Positions 24,781 through 34,015 of a stretch of 64,000 bases of DNA are shown piece by piece (the stretch's first letter is position 1; each line of letters opens with the position of its first letter). A program made the translations under genes and the position numbers. Origin of the DNA: Phycisphaerae bacterium (GTDB lineage Bacteria; Planctomycetota; Phycisphaerae; Tepidisphaerales; Tepidisphaeraceae); NCBI GenBank assembly GCA_026004655.1, contig BPJO01000015.1, forward strand, positions 1-64,000, in the 5' to 3' direction. The notes beneath the pieces are model-generated. The model was not told the origin of the DNA. It saw nothing but the letters and a program-made list of their open reading frames with translations, and did no database searches.

Positions 24781-27159
24781 TCATGAACGAAGCACCGCCC
24801 CCGTCTGTTCAGATAGCGACTGAATGATTCGATCCATCACCGATTGAACTTCTTCCGTGGTCAGTGTTCGATCGGTCGCGCGAAAGATCAACCGGAACGC
24901 TAACGAACGGTGTCCTGAAGGAACGGGTTTACCACGGTATTCGTCCACCAGTTGGACCTGCTCGAGAAGCGGGCCGGCTGATGAAGTCAGGATATCCTGT
25001 AAAACCTTGTAAGACACTTTGAGGTCTACCACGATCGCCAAGTCACGGACGACCGATGGTAGTTTGTTAATTGGAGTGTACCTGATGGGTGCTTCAAACA
25101 ACGGCTCCAAAGCCTCTAGATCGATCTCAAACGCGTATAGCGGATAGGCTTGTCGTTCGATCGAAATCACCAACGGATCAAGCGTACCGATATGGCCGAC
25201 CGGCGAATGCCCGACGACGATAGCCGCCGTTTCACCGGGCTTGTAAGGCGCACAGGTTGTCGACTCGAACGTCACAGACCGAATACGCAAACTATCCAGC
25301 AGATCTTCTATCTCTCCTTTTAATGTAAAAAAATCGATTCGATTTTCGCCTTTCCATACGGCCTGTCGACCGATTCCGCCTGCGATACCTCCAAGCGTCC
25401 ATTTCCCGGGCAGTTGCGAAAACGTCCGGTCAATTTCGAACAACCGGATAGATCCCGCGTGCCGAAAAATATTACGTTGTGCCGATACGACCAGACCGCT
25501 CAACAGTGATCGTCTCAGGACCGACATCTCGACACTGGCTGCGTTAGAAAGCGTAATCGCGTCGGAAGGTGCCTCCAGCCATTTTGAGGCCGACGGACTT
25601 TCTAACGGGTCGTTCTTAGTTTCGTACCACCCGACAGAAACCAGATGACGCGCAATCTCATTACGCAATCGAGAAACCTTGCAGTCCTGTCCCCTTGTTG
25701 GGGAAGCCACTCCTGATCCCATCGGAATTTGGTCGTATCCGATAAGACGAGCAACATCTTCCACCAGAACCACCGGATCATTCACATCCACGCGAAACGT
25801 GCAAACGGTCACGTCGAGGTTCTCATCCACGACGTAGCCCAATTTCTTCAGTTTTTCCCGAACTGTTGATGGATCGATCTGAGTCCCGATCATTCGAGAC
25901 ACTCGGTTGACATCCAGTTGAAATCGTCGAGGGTGAATCGGCTTGGGATAAACATCCGTCGTCGGACTTGCCAGATACCCCCCTGTCATTTCTGCGATGA
26001 GGTTGCAGGCTCGCTGTCGTGCCCATTCCAGCATCTGATTCGGATCCACCCCCCTTTCAAATCGATAGGACGCATCGGTTCCACCGCTACCATCGATTCG
26101 ACGAAGAACTTTTACGGTGTTGCGGATCAAGACCGGATCAAAATAAGCCACTTCGAGGAGTACGTCTTGGGTTTGTTCGGTCGTCTCGGAACAACGTCCT
26201 CCCATGATGCCGGCCAGCCCCTGAGGACGCACGGCGTCACACACACACAACGGCTGACCGTGTCTGGACGTGATTCGTTTGCCGGAAAGAAGTTCCAGGG
26301 ATTCTTCCGAACGGAGTTTCCTGACAATGATCTTCGGACCATTCAAGCGGTTCAGGTCAAAAGCATGCATCGGCTGACCCGATTCCCACATCACAAAGTT
26401 GGTAATATCTACCACGTTGTTGATCGGACGCATCCCGGCTGTGAGTAAGACGCATTTCAACCAGCCAGGGCTTTGCTTGACTTTCACCCCGCGTAAAACG
26501 GATGCAGTGAAACGCCTGCATAAATCCGGCTCTTCAATAACCACTTCGATCGGACTCTGAGTGCCTGCCGACAATTCCCGTACATCCGGCCACTTCGTTC
26601 CGCACCCCAGAATGGCCGCCAGCTCCCGAGAAATCCCCAGAACTCCCAGACAATCAGGACGATTCGGAAGGACTTTCAACTCCAGCAGGTATTCGGGAAT
26701 GTCTGTGACCTCTGTCAACGATCGACCTAGCAGCGATTCATCGGTGGTATGATACATTCCCGTATCTCGAGCGATCAGACCCATTTCTCCGTCAAGGCAG
26801 ATCATCCCGACCGATTCCACTCCATGAAACTTGCCAGCAGATACCCTTTTACCCGTGGGGAGTGTCGTACCCGCAAGAGCCACCGGAACACCCCACCCGA
26901 CCTGTACTTCGTGTTCGGAACCGACCAGAATGGAAACCGTTTTTCCCCGCTCCACCTCGATTTGTGTGGCAAAAAGTCCCGGAGTGGTCGAAATCGGGGT
27001 TTTCTCGCGAATAAACCCGATCCGTATCGGCTGAAGGGCAGACTTTAATTCTGTTTCGACTTCCACCTCAAGCCCTGCGCAAGGCATCGCGTCGATCAAT
27101 TCACGGTGATCGATCGATTTATCCAGATATTTCAGTAACCATGCAGTATTCAGTTTCAT
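24781..27159 (-). CDS. pheT: Phenylalanyl-tRNA synthetase beta subunit
   Basis: Beta chain of the (alpha-beta)2 phenylalanyl-tRNA synthetase, about 792 residues, the usual length. In order: N-terminal domain, tRNA-binding EMAP-like domain (PIRIGFIREKTPISTTPGLF), B3/B4 editing domain (NVVDITNFVMWESGQPMHAF), B5 domain, catalytic-like domain, and the C-terminal anticodon-binding FDX-ACB fold (PSVVRDLAIVVDLKVSYKVL). ATG 27159 (MKLNTAWLLKYL) is the start expected from the family; an upstream extension of eight residues is unlikely. It follows pheS by 70 bases. Confidence 0.95.
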   Translation of the reverse strand: MKLNTAWLLKYLDKSIDHRELIDAMPCAGLEVEVETELKSALQPIRIGFIREKTPISTTPGLFATQIEVERGKTVSILVGSEHEVQVGWGVPVALAGTTLPTGKRVSAGKFHGVESVGMICLDGEMGLIARDTGMYHTTDESLLGRSLTEVTDIPEYLLELKVLPNRPDCLGVLGISRELAAILGCGTKWPDVRELSAGTQSPIEVVIEEPDLCRRFTASVLRGVKVKQSPGWLKCVLLTAGMRPINNVVDITNFVMWESGQPMHAFDLNRLNGPKIIVRKLRSEESLELLSGKRITSRHGQPLCVCDAVRPQGLAGIMGGRCSETTEQTQDVLLEVAYFDPVLIRNTVKVLRRIDGSGGTDASYRFERGVDPNQMLEWARQRACNLIAEMTGGYLASPTTDVYPKPIHPRRFQLDVNRVSRMIGTQIDPSTVREKLKKLGYVVDENLDVTVCTFRVDVNDPVVLVEDVARLIGYDQIPMGSGVASPTRGQDCKVSRLRNEIARHLVSVGWYETKNDPLESPSASKWLEAPSDAITLSNAASVEMSVLRRSLLSGLVVSAQRNIFRHAGSIRLFEIDRTFSQLPGKWTLGGIAGGIGRQAVWKGENRIDFFTLKGEIEDLLDSLRIRSVTFESTTCAPYKPGETAAIVVGHSPVGHIGTLDPLVISIERQAYPLYAFEIDLEALEPLFEAPIRYTPINKLPSVVRDLAIVVDLKVSYKVLQDILTSSAGPLLEQVQLVDEYRGKPVPSGHRSLAFRLIFRATDRTLTTEEVQSVMDRIIQSLSEQTGAVLRS

Positions 27160-27229
27160 CAGATTGTCACACCTTTCCCCCAACAGGATCGATTCTCAGA
27201 ACGGGTCGTGTACATTTTGGTTCACTGTC

Positions 27230-28231
27230 CTAGAACTGACATAGGAATTGCTCGTCGTTTTCGTACAGATGTCTGATGTCATCGATCGCGAATCGACGCA
27301 TCGCCAGTCGGTCAAGCCCCATTCCAAAAGCAAATCCCTGATACATGTCCGGATCGATCCCCCCATTTCGGAGTACCTCAGGACGCATCATCCCAGCTCC
27401 AAGCAGTTCCATCCAACGACCCTTCCACAAAACATCGACCTCCGCACTGGGAGTTGTAAATGGAAAATAGCTCGGGCGAAACCTCAACCGAATGTCCTGA
27501 CCCAACAAAGCGGTCAGAAGGGTGTATAGAGTGGATTTCAAATCCGCAAAACTGATATTTTTGTCAATACAGATCGCGTCAAGTTGATTGAAGATGGGAT
27601 AATGGGTTGCGTCGATCTCGTCTCGTCGATAACACCGACCGGCAGTCATCGCCCGGATCGGGGGCTGACTCGAAAGCATTCTCATGCATCGGATCTGGAA
27701 AGCGGTCGTATGGGTCCTCAGGACATGCCCGTCGCGCGTGTAAAAACTGTCATGACTGTCTCTGGACGGGTGCCAATCCGGGGTATTCAGAGCATCAAAA
27801 TTATAATACTCTTCCTCGTACTCCGGGTAATCGTCGTATCGGAAACCCATTCCGATCAGAATACCCTTCAATTCTTCCAAAACCTGATGAATCGGATGCC
27901 GACGACCTACTCCCTGTCTCAAGCCAGGCATCGTGACATCAATCCCGTCAACCCCCTGTGCACGCGCACCGGTCGATAAAGCCCCTTTTCGGGCTTCCCA
28001 AACCGACTGAATCTGGTTTTTGGCAGCATTCACAGCTTGACCGAACGCCGGTTTATCATCCTTGGGTAACCTGCCCAATTCTTTCATCAGTTTTGTGATC
28101 TTCCCCTCTTTACCGAGATATTTGATCCGCAACTGCTCTAGTGCTTCTAGAGAATCGACAGAAGCAATCTCCTGGCTGGCAGTTTCGGCGATTAAACTCA
28201 CCTCACGGGTCAATAATTCGATCGTACTCAT
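27230..28231 (-). CDS. pheS: Phenylalanyl-tRNA synthetase alpha subunit
   Basis: Catalytic chain of phenylalanyl-tRNA synthetase, 333 residues from ATG 28231 (MSTIELLTREVSLI). The N-terminal coiled coil is followed by the class II core: motif 1 around HPIHQVLEELKGILIGMGF, motif 2 LRTHTTAFQIRCMR with AGRCYRRDEIDATH, and motif 3 GIDPDMYQGFAFGMGLDRL. All are complete. It is the first gene of the pheST operon. Confidence 0.95.
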   Translation of the reverse strand: MSTIELLTREVSLIAETASQEIASVDSLEALEQLRIKYLGKEGKITKLMKELGRLPKDDKPAFGQAVNAAKNQIQSVWEARKGALSTGARAQGVDGIDVTMPGLRQGVGRRHPIHQVLEELKGILIGMGFRYDDYPEYEEEYYNFDALNTPDWHPSRDSHDSFYTRDGHVLRTHTTAFQIRCMRMLSSQPPIRAMTAGRCYRRDEIDATHYPIFNQLDAICIDKNISFADLKSTLYTLLTALLGQDIRLRFRPSYFPFTTPSAEVDVLWKGRWMELLGAGMMRPEVLRNGGIDPDMYQGFAFGMGLDRLAMRRFAIDDIRHLYENDEQFLCQF

Positions 28232-28387
28232 GGGGCTGTGTGTGATACCCCATCCGATCCCCCTCGGCAAGCATAGGACCCGTCAACCAAGGAAAACTTC
28301 GCCTCGATCGGCGCACCGGCTTTGTATGAGCGAAACATGCCGAGACAAAAAGACGGTTGGTATTGACCTGCTTTTCCCAATCCTTCC

Positions 28388-29665
28388 TTAACCTAATCGA
28401 TCAAGCTGGACGACATCGATTCGTACGCAGTTTTCCGAAACTTCACGGGCAATCGTTGGTAATCGATACCTCTGTCCGTCGAAGCGTCGAATCACGCCCC
28501 TTCCCGGACTTCCTAATAACTGTCGGTCTATGTTAATCATCAGATCCGATCCGTTAGGCTTGCGGAGGACGATTGTTGGTAACCAGGGAAGTCCCAAAGT
28601 ATAGTTTGGGAAACTTGGGCAAATTGGGTAATATCGAATAATGCCAATGAAAACCAAGGAGACATCCCGCCATTATTTTCGTCCCCCGCAAATCCACGGG
28701 ACGTAAACGAATAAAGCTCGTTCAAAACCTGATGCATATGATGATACTTTTCAGGCGTCCCGGCCAAGGTGTACAACCATAACACCTGATGCATGTGCGG
28801 ATTGCAATGGGCATACTGACCGAAATCGACCCTGGACATTTCCTTCATCTCGTGGACCTCGGACGGATAGCTGCCCGTCTCAAACACCGGAGGCGTGTCA
28901 AGCAGAGTATCAATCTTTTGAACCAGACCGTCCGGTCCGCCCATGAGCCGAATCCGTCCTGCCAGATCATGAGGAACTGCCCAAGTACACTGCCAAGCCA
29001 TCCTTTTACGTAGGGCCCGCCCCAGGCAACTGGATCAAAGGGTTGAACCCAGGATCCGTCGGTCAAACATCCCCGAATAAACCCGACCGCGGGATCAAAC
29101 ACGTTCCGCCAACGCTGGGATGCCTTCCCAGCTGCGTCCTATCAATTCCCTTTCTAATGTGATTCGGGCTTGCACGACATGAGATCCGGTCTGACTCGCT
29201 TCCATCGTACCCGGGTAGTCGAGCGGAACAGCCTCTACAATCATCCTGGGAAATGTTTCATTATCAAACTCACACCGAATGACCGCGCCATGAAGGTTGG
29301 GGTCAGTCTCATATGACAGCGGTATCTGGTCAGGTCACGCTGCATTCATCGGGACGAAAGATGGACTCTTGAAATTCGATAGAAGGATGCCCGAGCCAGC
29401 GGATCGCGAATGACAGGTCCTGTCTGGGGCATAACGCATAGCGCAGCATAATCCCCGATCCACGGGCTTGGCTGGTGCGTTAGACGCATTCCCTGGACCT
29501 TGGGTTCATAGGGATCGAACAACCATCGACCGGTATTGTTTGCAAAGACCAATGATGCATTCCCCAAGGCAAGGACACGATCGGAAGCGTATTTCCGAAC
29601 GATAGCGAACTCCTGGATTCAGTTCCCTGAAGTATACAGACTTCATTAAGAAGTGACTGGCTCAC
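28388..29665 (-). pseudogene. Decayed GH92 alpha-mannosidase
   Basis: Remnant of a family 92 exo-alpha-mannosidase, usually about 700-760 residues; only about 425 codons remain and they lie in several frames. The N-terminal piece (SLSFGNTLPIVSLPWGMHHW, then THQPSPWIGDYAALCV) ends near 29346. An inner piece near 29100-29290 (EFDNETFPRMIVEAVPLDYP) leads to GCLTDGSWVQPFDPVAWGG, and the C-terminal catalytic part has VDFGQYAHCNPHMHQVLW and GFAGDENNGGMSPWFSLAL. The central catalytic region appears deleted. It fits a once-active glycan degradation function that has been lost. Confidence 0.75.
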
Positions 29666-29738
29666 TCTTGCCTGGCGGACCGACCTGCGTGAACGAACAT
29701 AAACTCAGCAGAAACGGGAGTAAATCGTATAAAGACGA

Positions 29739-30203
29739 TTAGCCTATCTGTTCTGCGATCTTACGCCGGGCAGCGACCGCCAGCTCATCACAACGGTTGT
29801 TGTAAGCATCCATCGCATGACCGCGAACCCATTTCCATTCAACCCGATGGGTACGGGTCAGGTCCAACAATTTCATCCATAAGTCCTGATTTTTGACGGG
29901 TTTACGATTAGCCGTCTTCCAACCTTTCTTCTGCCAGTTGCTCAACCACTGTTGTGTGAAGGCGTTTTTTACATACTCGCTGTCGGTAATGAGTCGAACG
30001 GAACAGGGTTCCTTGAGTCGAGACAGCGCCTCAATAACCGCAGTGAGTTCCATACGGTTATTGGTGGAATTTTTTTCGCCGCCTGAAATTTCCACTTTTT
30101 TGCCCGAATCCGGATGAATCAAGATAGCTGCCCAACCTCCGGTTCCAGGATTTGGGTCACAGGCCCCATCGGTATAGATAATGACTGCAGGATTGTCGGA
30201 CAT
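29739..30203 (-). CDS. rnhA: Ribonuclease HI
   Basis: Cleaves the RNA strand of RNA/DNA hybrids. 154 residues, the E. coli RnhA length. The metal-binding acids are in place: YTDGACDPNPGTGGWA, NRMELTAVIEAL, LITDSEYVKNA, and the C-terminal NNRCDELAV; the handle helix WQKKGWKTANRKPVKN and the HxV-type segment WVRGHAMDAYNN are present. ATG 30203 is preferred to the adjoining TTG. It lies 83 bases after the zinc-ribbon gene, an arrangement common in bacteria. Confidence 0.95.
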   Translation of the reverse strand: MSDNPAVIIYTDGACDPNPGTGGWAAILIHPDSGKKVEISGGEKNSTNNRMELTAVIEALSRLKEPCSVRLITDSEYVKNAFTQQWLSNWQKKGWKTANRKPVKNQDLWMKLLDLTRTHRVEWKWVRGHAMDAYNNRCDELAVAARRKIAEQIG

Positions 30204-30285
30204 CAATCTTTGATCAAATTAATTAAGAAATCAGATCGGAGCCTTGGTGAGAACTCAAAAGTTCTTTCCGCGGTAACCGGAACAA

Positions 30286-31152
30286 TCACCTATCATCGGG
30301 TTCCTGATCGACGCTCCGAACCACCGAACCGGCGAGTGTTTGAAGCGGAACCGGTGCTGAAAGATCCTGTTTCGATTTACGGGCCTTTTTTTCCTTAGGT
30401 TTGTTTACTGCCTTTTCAGGAATGAGTTCTTCGGGAATGTATAAAATCCTTCCACACGACGGACAAAAAACCAGTTCATCCCGACTGTGCAGCCGATTAT
30501 AAATATCCACCGTTAGATCAATATTGCAGATTGTTGCAATGTACTCTTCCCGTTTCGGGTGGGGTTTGTCGATCGGTTCGAGGGCTTCACCGTCATATCG
30601 TTCGGCCAATCGGTCAAAAATCTGTCTAACTTTTTCAGGGACAACACTGTAGGCCTGTTCGCGAGCCGGTTTGAGGGATTCGACCTCGGCAGAGAGTTCG
30701 CGGACCTGAGCATCGATCGAACCTTGCATCTCAACAAGCTTATTTTTTTCATGTATTAGCTGGTTACCAAGTGTTTCGACCTCCTTCTGAAGTTTTTCGA
30801 TGGTTTCCATCAACTTCAGCGATTCTTCCTCTAGTTTGGATTTATCGACTTTATGAGTGTTGATTTCGATCAGAAGAGCTTGATATTCGCGATTGGTTTG
30901 GGCTTGGGATTGTTGCTGGCGAAGACGATCGATTTTTTCATCACGAGATTTGATCTCCAGCTCTAATTCTGCATTTTTGGCCTGATGTTTGACTAAATCC
31001 GACGAACAGTTCTGCTGGCGACTAGTCAGATCATCGACTTTTCGGTTTTGAAGACGCACATTCTTGGTTACCGCTTCCAGCCGTTTTTCGGCTTCACGCA
31101 GTCGGGAATCAGCCTGGTACAATTTGTAAAGGGCGACATTCGTCGGGCCCAT
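30286..31152 (-). CDS. Coiled-coil protein with C-terminal zinc ribbon (zf-RING_7 / DUF164 type)
   Basis: A 288-residue protein. Residues 1 to about 175 are a long coiled coil rich in E, K, Q and R (SRDEKIDRLRQQQSQAQTNR), followed by the conserved ribbon region with VFCPSCGRILYIPEEL. In most relatives the ribbon has four cysteines; here the first knuckle reads TICNIDL, so one cysteine seems to be lost. The C-terminus is a basic tail (KPKEKKARKSKQDL). The function of the family is unsettled; nucleic-acid binding is suggested. The gene precedes rnhA in the same direction. Confidence 0.8.
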   Translation of the reverse strand: MGPTNVALYKLYQADSRLREAEKRLEAVTKNVRLQNRKVDDLTSRQQNCSSDLVKHQAKNAELELEIKSRDEKIDRLRQQQSQAQTNREYQALLIEINTHKVDKSKLEEESLKLMETIEKLQKEVETLGNQLIHEKNKLVEMQGSIDAQVRELSAEVESLKPAREQAYSVVPEKVRQIFDRLAERYDGEALEPIDKPHPKREEYIATICNIDLTVDIYNRLHSRDELVFCPSCGRILYIPEELIPEKAVNKPKEKKARKSKQDLSAPVPLQTLAGSVVRSVDQEPDDR

Positions 31153-31273
31153 CGCACTCCTTGGTTATGACCTTCAACATCTTAATTATGCCAATTTGAT
31201 CCGAATGTGAAAGTGCTCGATCCCTGAAAAGATTGTTGAATGTAAACTCGGTTGGAGTCAAAGAAAAACGCGT

Positions 31274-32344
31274 CTAGCGATTATTTTTGCTCAACAGAAC
31301 TCGGGCGCGGTGTCGTACCCGAGGGTCTGGATCATTCAGACAGTCGGCTAAGAAGGCGTCATCCGCGAGCAGTTGTTCAGACGTTCTGGAATCCGTCGTG
31401 TTGTTCTGGATGAACGCTTCGATCCGGTCAGCAGCTTCGGGGTGTAGAGACCGACGGTCAATCCTCATTGCCGCGAGAACACCGGGACGCTTGAGCGATG
31501 CTAGTTCTCGGCTGGCACGTTCTCGAATGACAGGGTCCGGGCTGGAAAGATCAGGAATAATCCTTCGAACAATTTCCAAAACGTCCGGATCCGGCTTCAA
31601 ATCATCAAAAACCCGATACACGTCCCCTGCAGCCGGTAGAAACGTCATTTGCCCCCCGGACAGCCGGTGGATAAGTGGGATCAAGTATAGTCTGGCCTCT
31701 TCGGGGTATTCTCGTATGAACTCCCATGTGGTTCTTGTGCGGAAGATCAGGTCTGTTCTCGATTCGCCTAAGGGCGCAATTGCTAGTTCCACCGTATCGG
31801 GTGAAAGGACCAATAGTACAGAACGCGGGACATTCTGCCGATCGATGATAGCGGCTTGAACGACCGTATTTTCAGGTGAAATACGAAGCAATGTCAGTCG
31901 GAGCTGTCGATCGACCACCGCATCGTCCATGGCTGCGATCAGTTGCAGGTGATCCGTAGGTTCAGAGCGAAAGGCATCCCACTGTCTTCCGACGCAGGAA
32001 AGTTTCCATGCATAGTCGCTGCCTTCCAGCTCCACGACACTGGTCCGCCAGTTTCGCAGCAAAGGTCCGATCCGAGTGGCGGGTTGGGCTTTTATCCGAT
32101 GGGTATCGTGCTCAACCACTACCCTGATCAGTTCCTGAAAAGATATCTTGGTCTCGGGACGAACCCATCCACCGTCTACCAGGCGCCATCCCGGACGAAC
32201 GGGAAGTTTTTTGGCTTTGTTGCTGATTTCTGTCGATGGTCGCGTGACAGGGCTGGGGTTGGGAGACGGATTTTGTCCCCAAGCTACTCCCATGCCGAGG
32301 CTTAGACAACAGACCAGGCTGCGGATCATGAAAAACCTCAACAT
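31274..32344 (-). CDS. Secreted protein of unknown function with HEAT-like C-terminus
   Basis: 356 residues, not a family I recognise. The N-terminus (MLRFFMIRSLVCCLSLGMGV, then AWGQ) looks like a Sec signal peptide cleaved near residue 24, followed by a Pro/Ser-rich linker. The middle part is a mixed domain (RVVVEHDTHRIKAQP, LLVLSPDTVELAI). The C-terminal 110 residues contain DPVIRERASRELASL and DPDPRVRHRARVLLS, spaced as in HEAT repeats, suggesting protein-protein contact outside the cytoplasm. Its ATG overlaps the yqeY stop by one base (TAATG), so the two are translationally coupled. Confidence 0.7.
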   Translation of the reverse strand: MLRFFMIRSLVCCLSLGMGVAWGQNPSPNPSPVTRPSTEISNKAKKLPVRPGWRLVDGGWVRPETKISFQELIRVVVEHDTHRIKAQPATRIGPLLRNWRTSVVELEGSDYAWKLSCVGRQWDAFRSEPTDHLQLIAAMDDAVVDRQLRLTLLRISPENTVVQAAIIDRQNVPRSVLLVLSPDTVELAIAPLGESRTDLIFRTRTTWEFIREYPEEARLYLIPLIHRLSGGQMTFLPAAGDVYRVFDDLKPDPDVLEIVRRIIPDLSSPDPVIRERASRELASLKRPGVLAAMRIDRRSLHPEAADRIEAFIQNNTTDSRTSEQLLADDAFLADCLNDPDPRVRHRARVLLSKNNR

Positions 32345-32778
32345 TACTTGCCTGTCAATTTGGATTTGAGAATCGGGTTGACGATCGCGGGGTCTACTTG
32401 TCCGCCATGCTGTTTCATGAAAGCCCCCATCGCTTTTCCGATGTCTTTCTCAGAAAAATGGTTCTGGGCCAAAAACGCGTTGACCAAGGCTTCGGTTTCC
32501 TGTTTCGAAGCTTTCCGGGGCAGATATTCTTCGACAACCGCGATTTCGGCTTTTAATTTTTCGACCTCCTGCGTCCGTCCCAGCTTTTCATATTCCTCAA
32601 GACTCTTTCGGAGTTTCTTGCCATAGGCTTCGACCGCTTGCTCGGGGGTAGGCTTGTTGGGTTGCAGATCGACATTCTTGACGTCACTGATAAGCATTCG
32701 AATCACTCCCAGGCGGTCTTTCTGACCGGATTTCATCGCTGACTTCATGTCTTCCTGCAGTCTGGTGAGCAGATCCAT
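32344..32778 (-). CDS. YqeY/GatB-type domain protein
   Basis: 144 residues matching the YqeY family (LLTRLQEDMKSAMKSGQKDR, LEEYEKLGRTQEVEKLKAEI, IGKAMGAFMKQHGGQVDPAI). These small helical proteins resemble the tRNA-binding tail of GatB and are thought to touch tRNA or amidotransferase substrates; the exact role is not known. It lies divergent from rho, with a 103-base gap. Confidence 0.9.
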   Translation of the reverse strand: MDLLTRLQEDMKSAMKSGQKDRLGVIRMLISDVKNVDLQPNKPTPEQAVEAYGKKLRKSLEEYEKLGRTQEVEKLKAEIAVVEEYLPRKASKQETEALVNAFLAQNHFSEKDIGKAMGAFMKQHGGQVDPAIVNPILKSKLTGK

Positions 32779-32881
32779 AAGGTTTGTTCTCCGTTTGTTA
32801 TTCGTATATGCTGATTCTATGCGAAGGAAGAGGCCTCGTTAACACTTCCTGTCGCATGATTTTCCGAACATATCAAGGTTT

Positions 32882-33979
32882 ATGATGCCAGACTCACTGG
32901 TTGAAGGTATTTTGCATATTAAGGATGAACGAAAAGATGGGGAACTCCGTGACCCGTCTCACCCACTTCGACCGGCACGTCCCGGAGGTGTGATCGTACC
33001 GAGAAAACTCCTGATCGATTATCAGCTCCGCCCCGGGCACCTTGTCCAAGGCGCTTTGAAGGGTCGACACCTGAACGATCTGGCTCGGATCGAAGATACT
33101 CCGGTTCAGGAATACACCCCCCGCCCCCCCATTTATGACGCGACCGCACTGGACCCGGCCCCACAAATCCGTCTCGAACACAACCCCCAGGAACTGACCA
33201 CCCGGATCATCGATCTGCTGACGCCCGTCGGATTCGGTCAGCGTGGATTGATCGTTGCGCCCCCACGCACAGGCAAGACCATCCTCCTGCAGAATATCGC
33301 CCGTGGGATCCACGCCAACTACCCCCACGCCGATTTGGTACTTCTGCTGATCGATGAACGTCCGGAAGAAGTGACTGACATGAAACGAAATGTTCCCGGT
33401 ACGGTCTTTGCCTCGAGCAATGACAATACCTTGGACAAACACCTGGATCTATCCCAACTGGTCATCGAACGCTGCAAACGCAAAGTGGAAAACGGAAAAG
33501 ACGTGATCGTGCTTCTGGACTCGTTGACGCGCATGGGACGGGCTTTCAATACCGATTCTCGTTCTGGAAAGACTCTTTCCGGTGGTGTTGATTCTCGAGC
33601 GCTGGATATTCCCAAAAAGCTCTTCGGTGCAGCCCGGCGACTGGAAGAAGGCGGGTCCTTGACCATTCTGGCAACTTGTCTGATCGATACCGGTAGTCAA
33701 ATGGACAAGGTCATTTTTGAAGAGTTCAAGGGAACCGGTAACATGGAACTTACCCTGGATCGGCAACTGGCGAATCAACGTATTTTTCCCGCCATCAATA
33801 TTCCCTCTTCAGGAACACGCAAAGAGGAGTTATTGCTTGATCCACAAACTCTTGCAGCCGCACGCAACATTCGTAAACACCTTGTGTCATTACCCCCCGC
33901 TCAGGCCATGAAATCACTGATTGATGCCATGTCCAAGGTCAAGACCAATCGCGAATTAGTCAGCGTTATCAAAACATAG
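32882..33979 (+). CDS. rho: Transcription termination factor Rho (short form)
   Basis: Hexameric RNA helicase that ends transcription. At 365 residues it is shorter than E. coli Rho (419): it starts almost directly with the cold-shock-like RNA-binding domain (LVEGILHIKDERKDGELRD) and lacks the N-terminal helical Rho_N part. The ATPase core is complete: Walker A IVAPPRTGKT, Walker B region LVLLLIDERPEE, Q-loop and R-loop segment LSGGVDSRALDIPKK, and the arginine finger region NMELTLDRQLANQRIFPAI. The double ATG at 32882 follows AAGG. It is transcribed alone. Confidence 0.93.
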   Translation: MMPDSLVEGILHIKDERKDGELRDPSHPLRPARPGGVIVPRKLLIDYQLRPGHLVQGALKGRHLNDLARIEDTPVQEYTPRPPIYDATALDPAPQIRLEHNPQELTTRIIDLLTPVGFGQRGLIVAPPRTGKTILLQNIARGIHANYPHADLVLLLIDERPEEVTDMKRNVPGTVFASSNDNTLDKHLDLSQLVIERCKRKVENGKDVIVLLDSLTRMGRAFNTDSRSGKTLSGGVDSRALDIPKKLFGAARRLEEGGSLTILATCLIDTGSQMDKVIFEEFKGTGNMELTLDRQLANQRIFPAINIPSSGTRKEELLLDPQTLAAARNIRKHLVSLPPAQAMKSLIDAMSKVKTNRELVSVIKT

Positions 33980-34015
33980 TCGCGTTTAAAAACTCAATAC
34001 GATCTTTTAAAGGTT

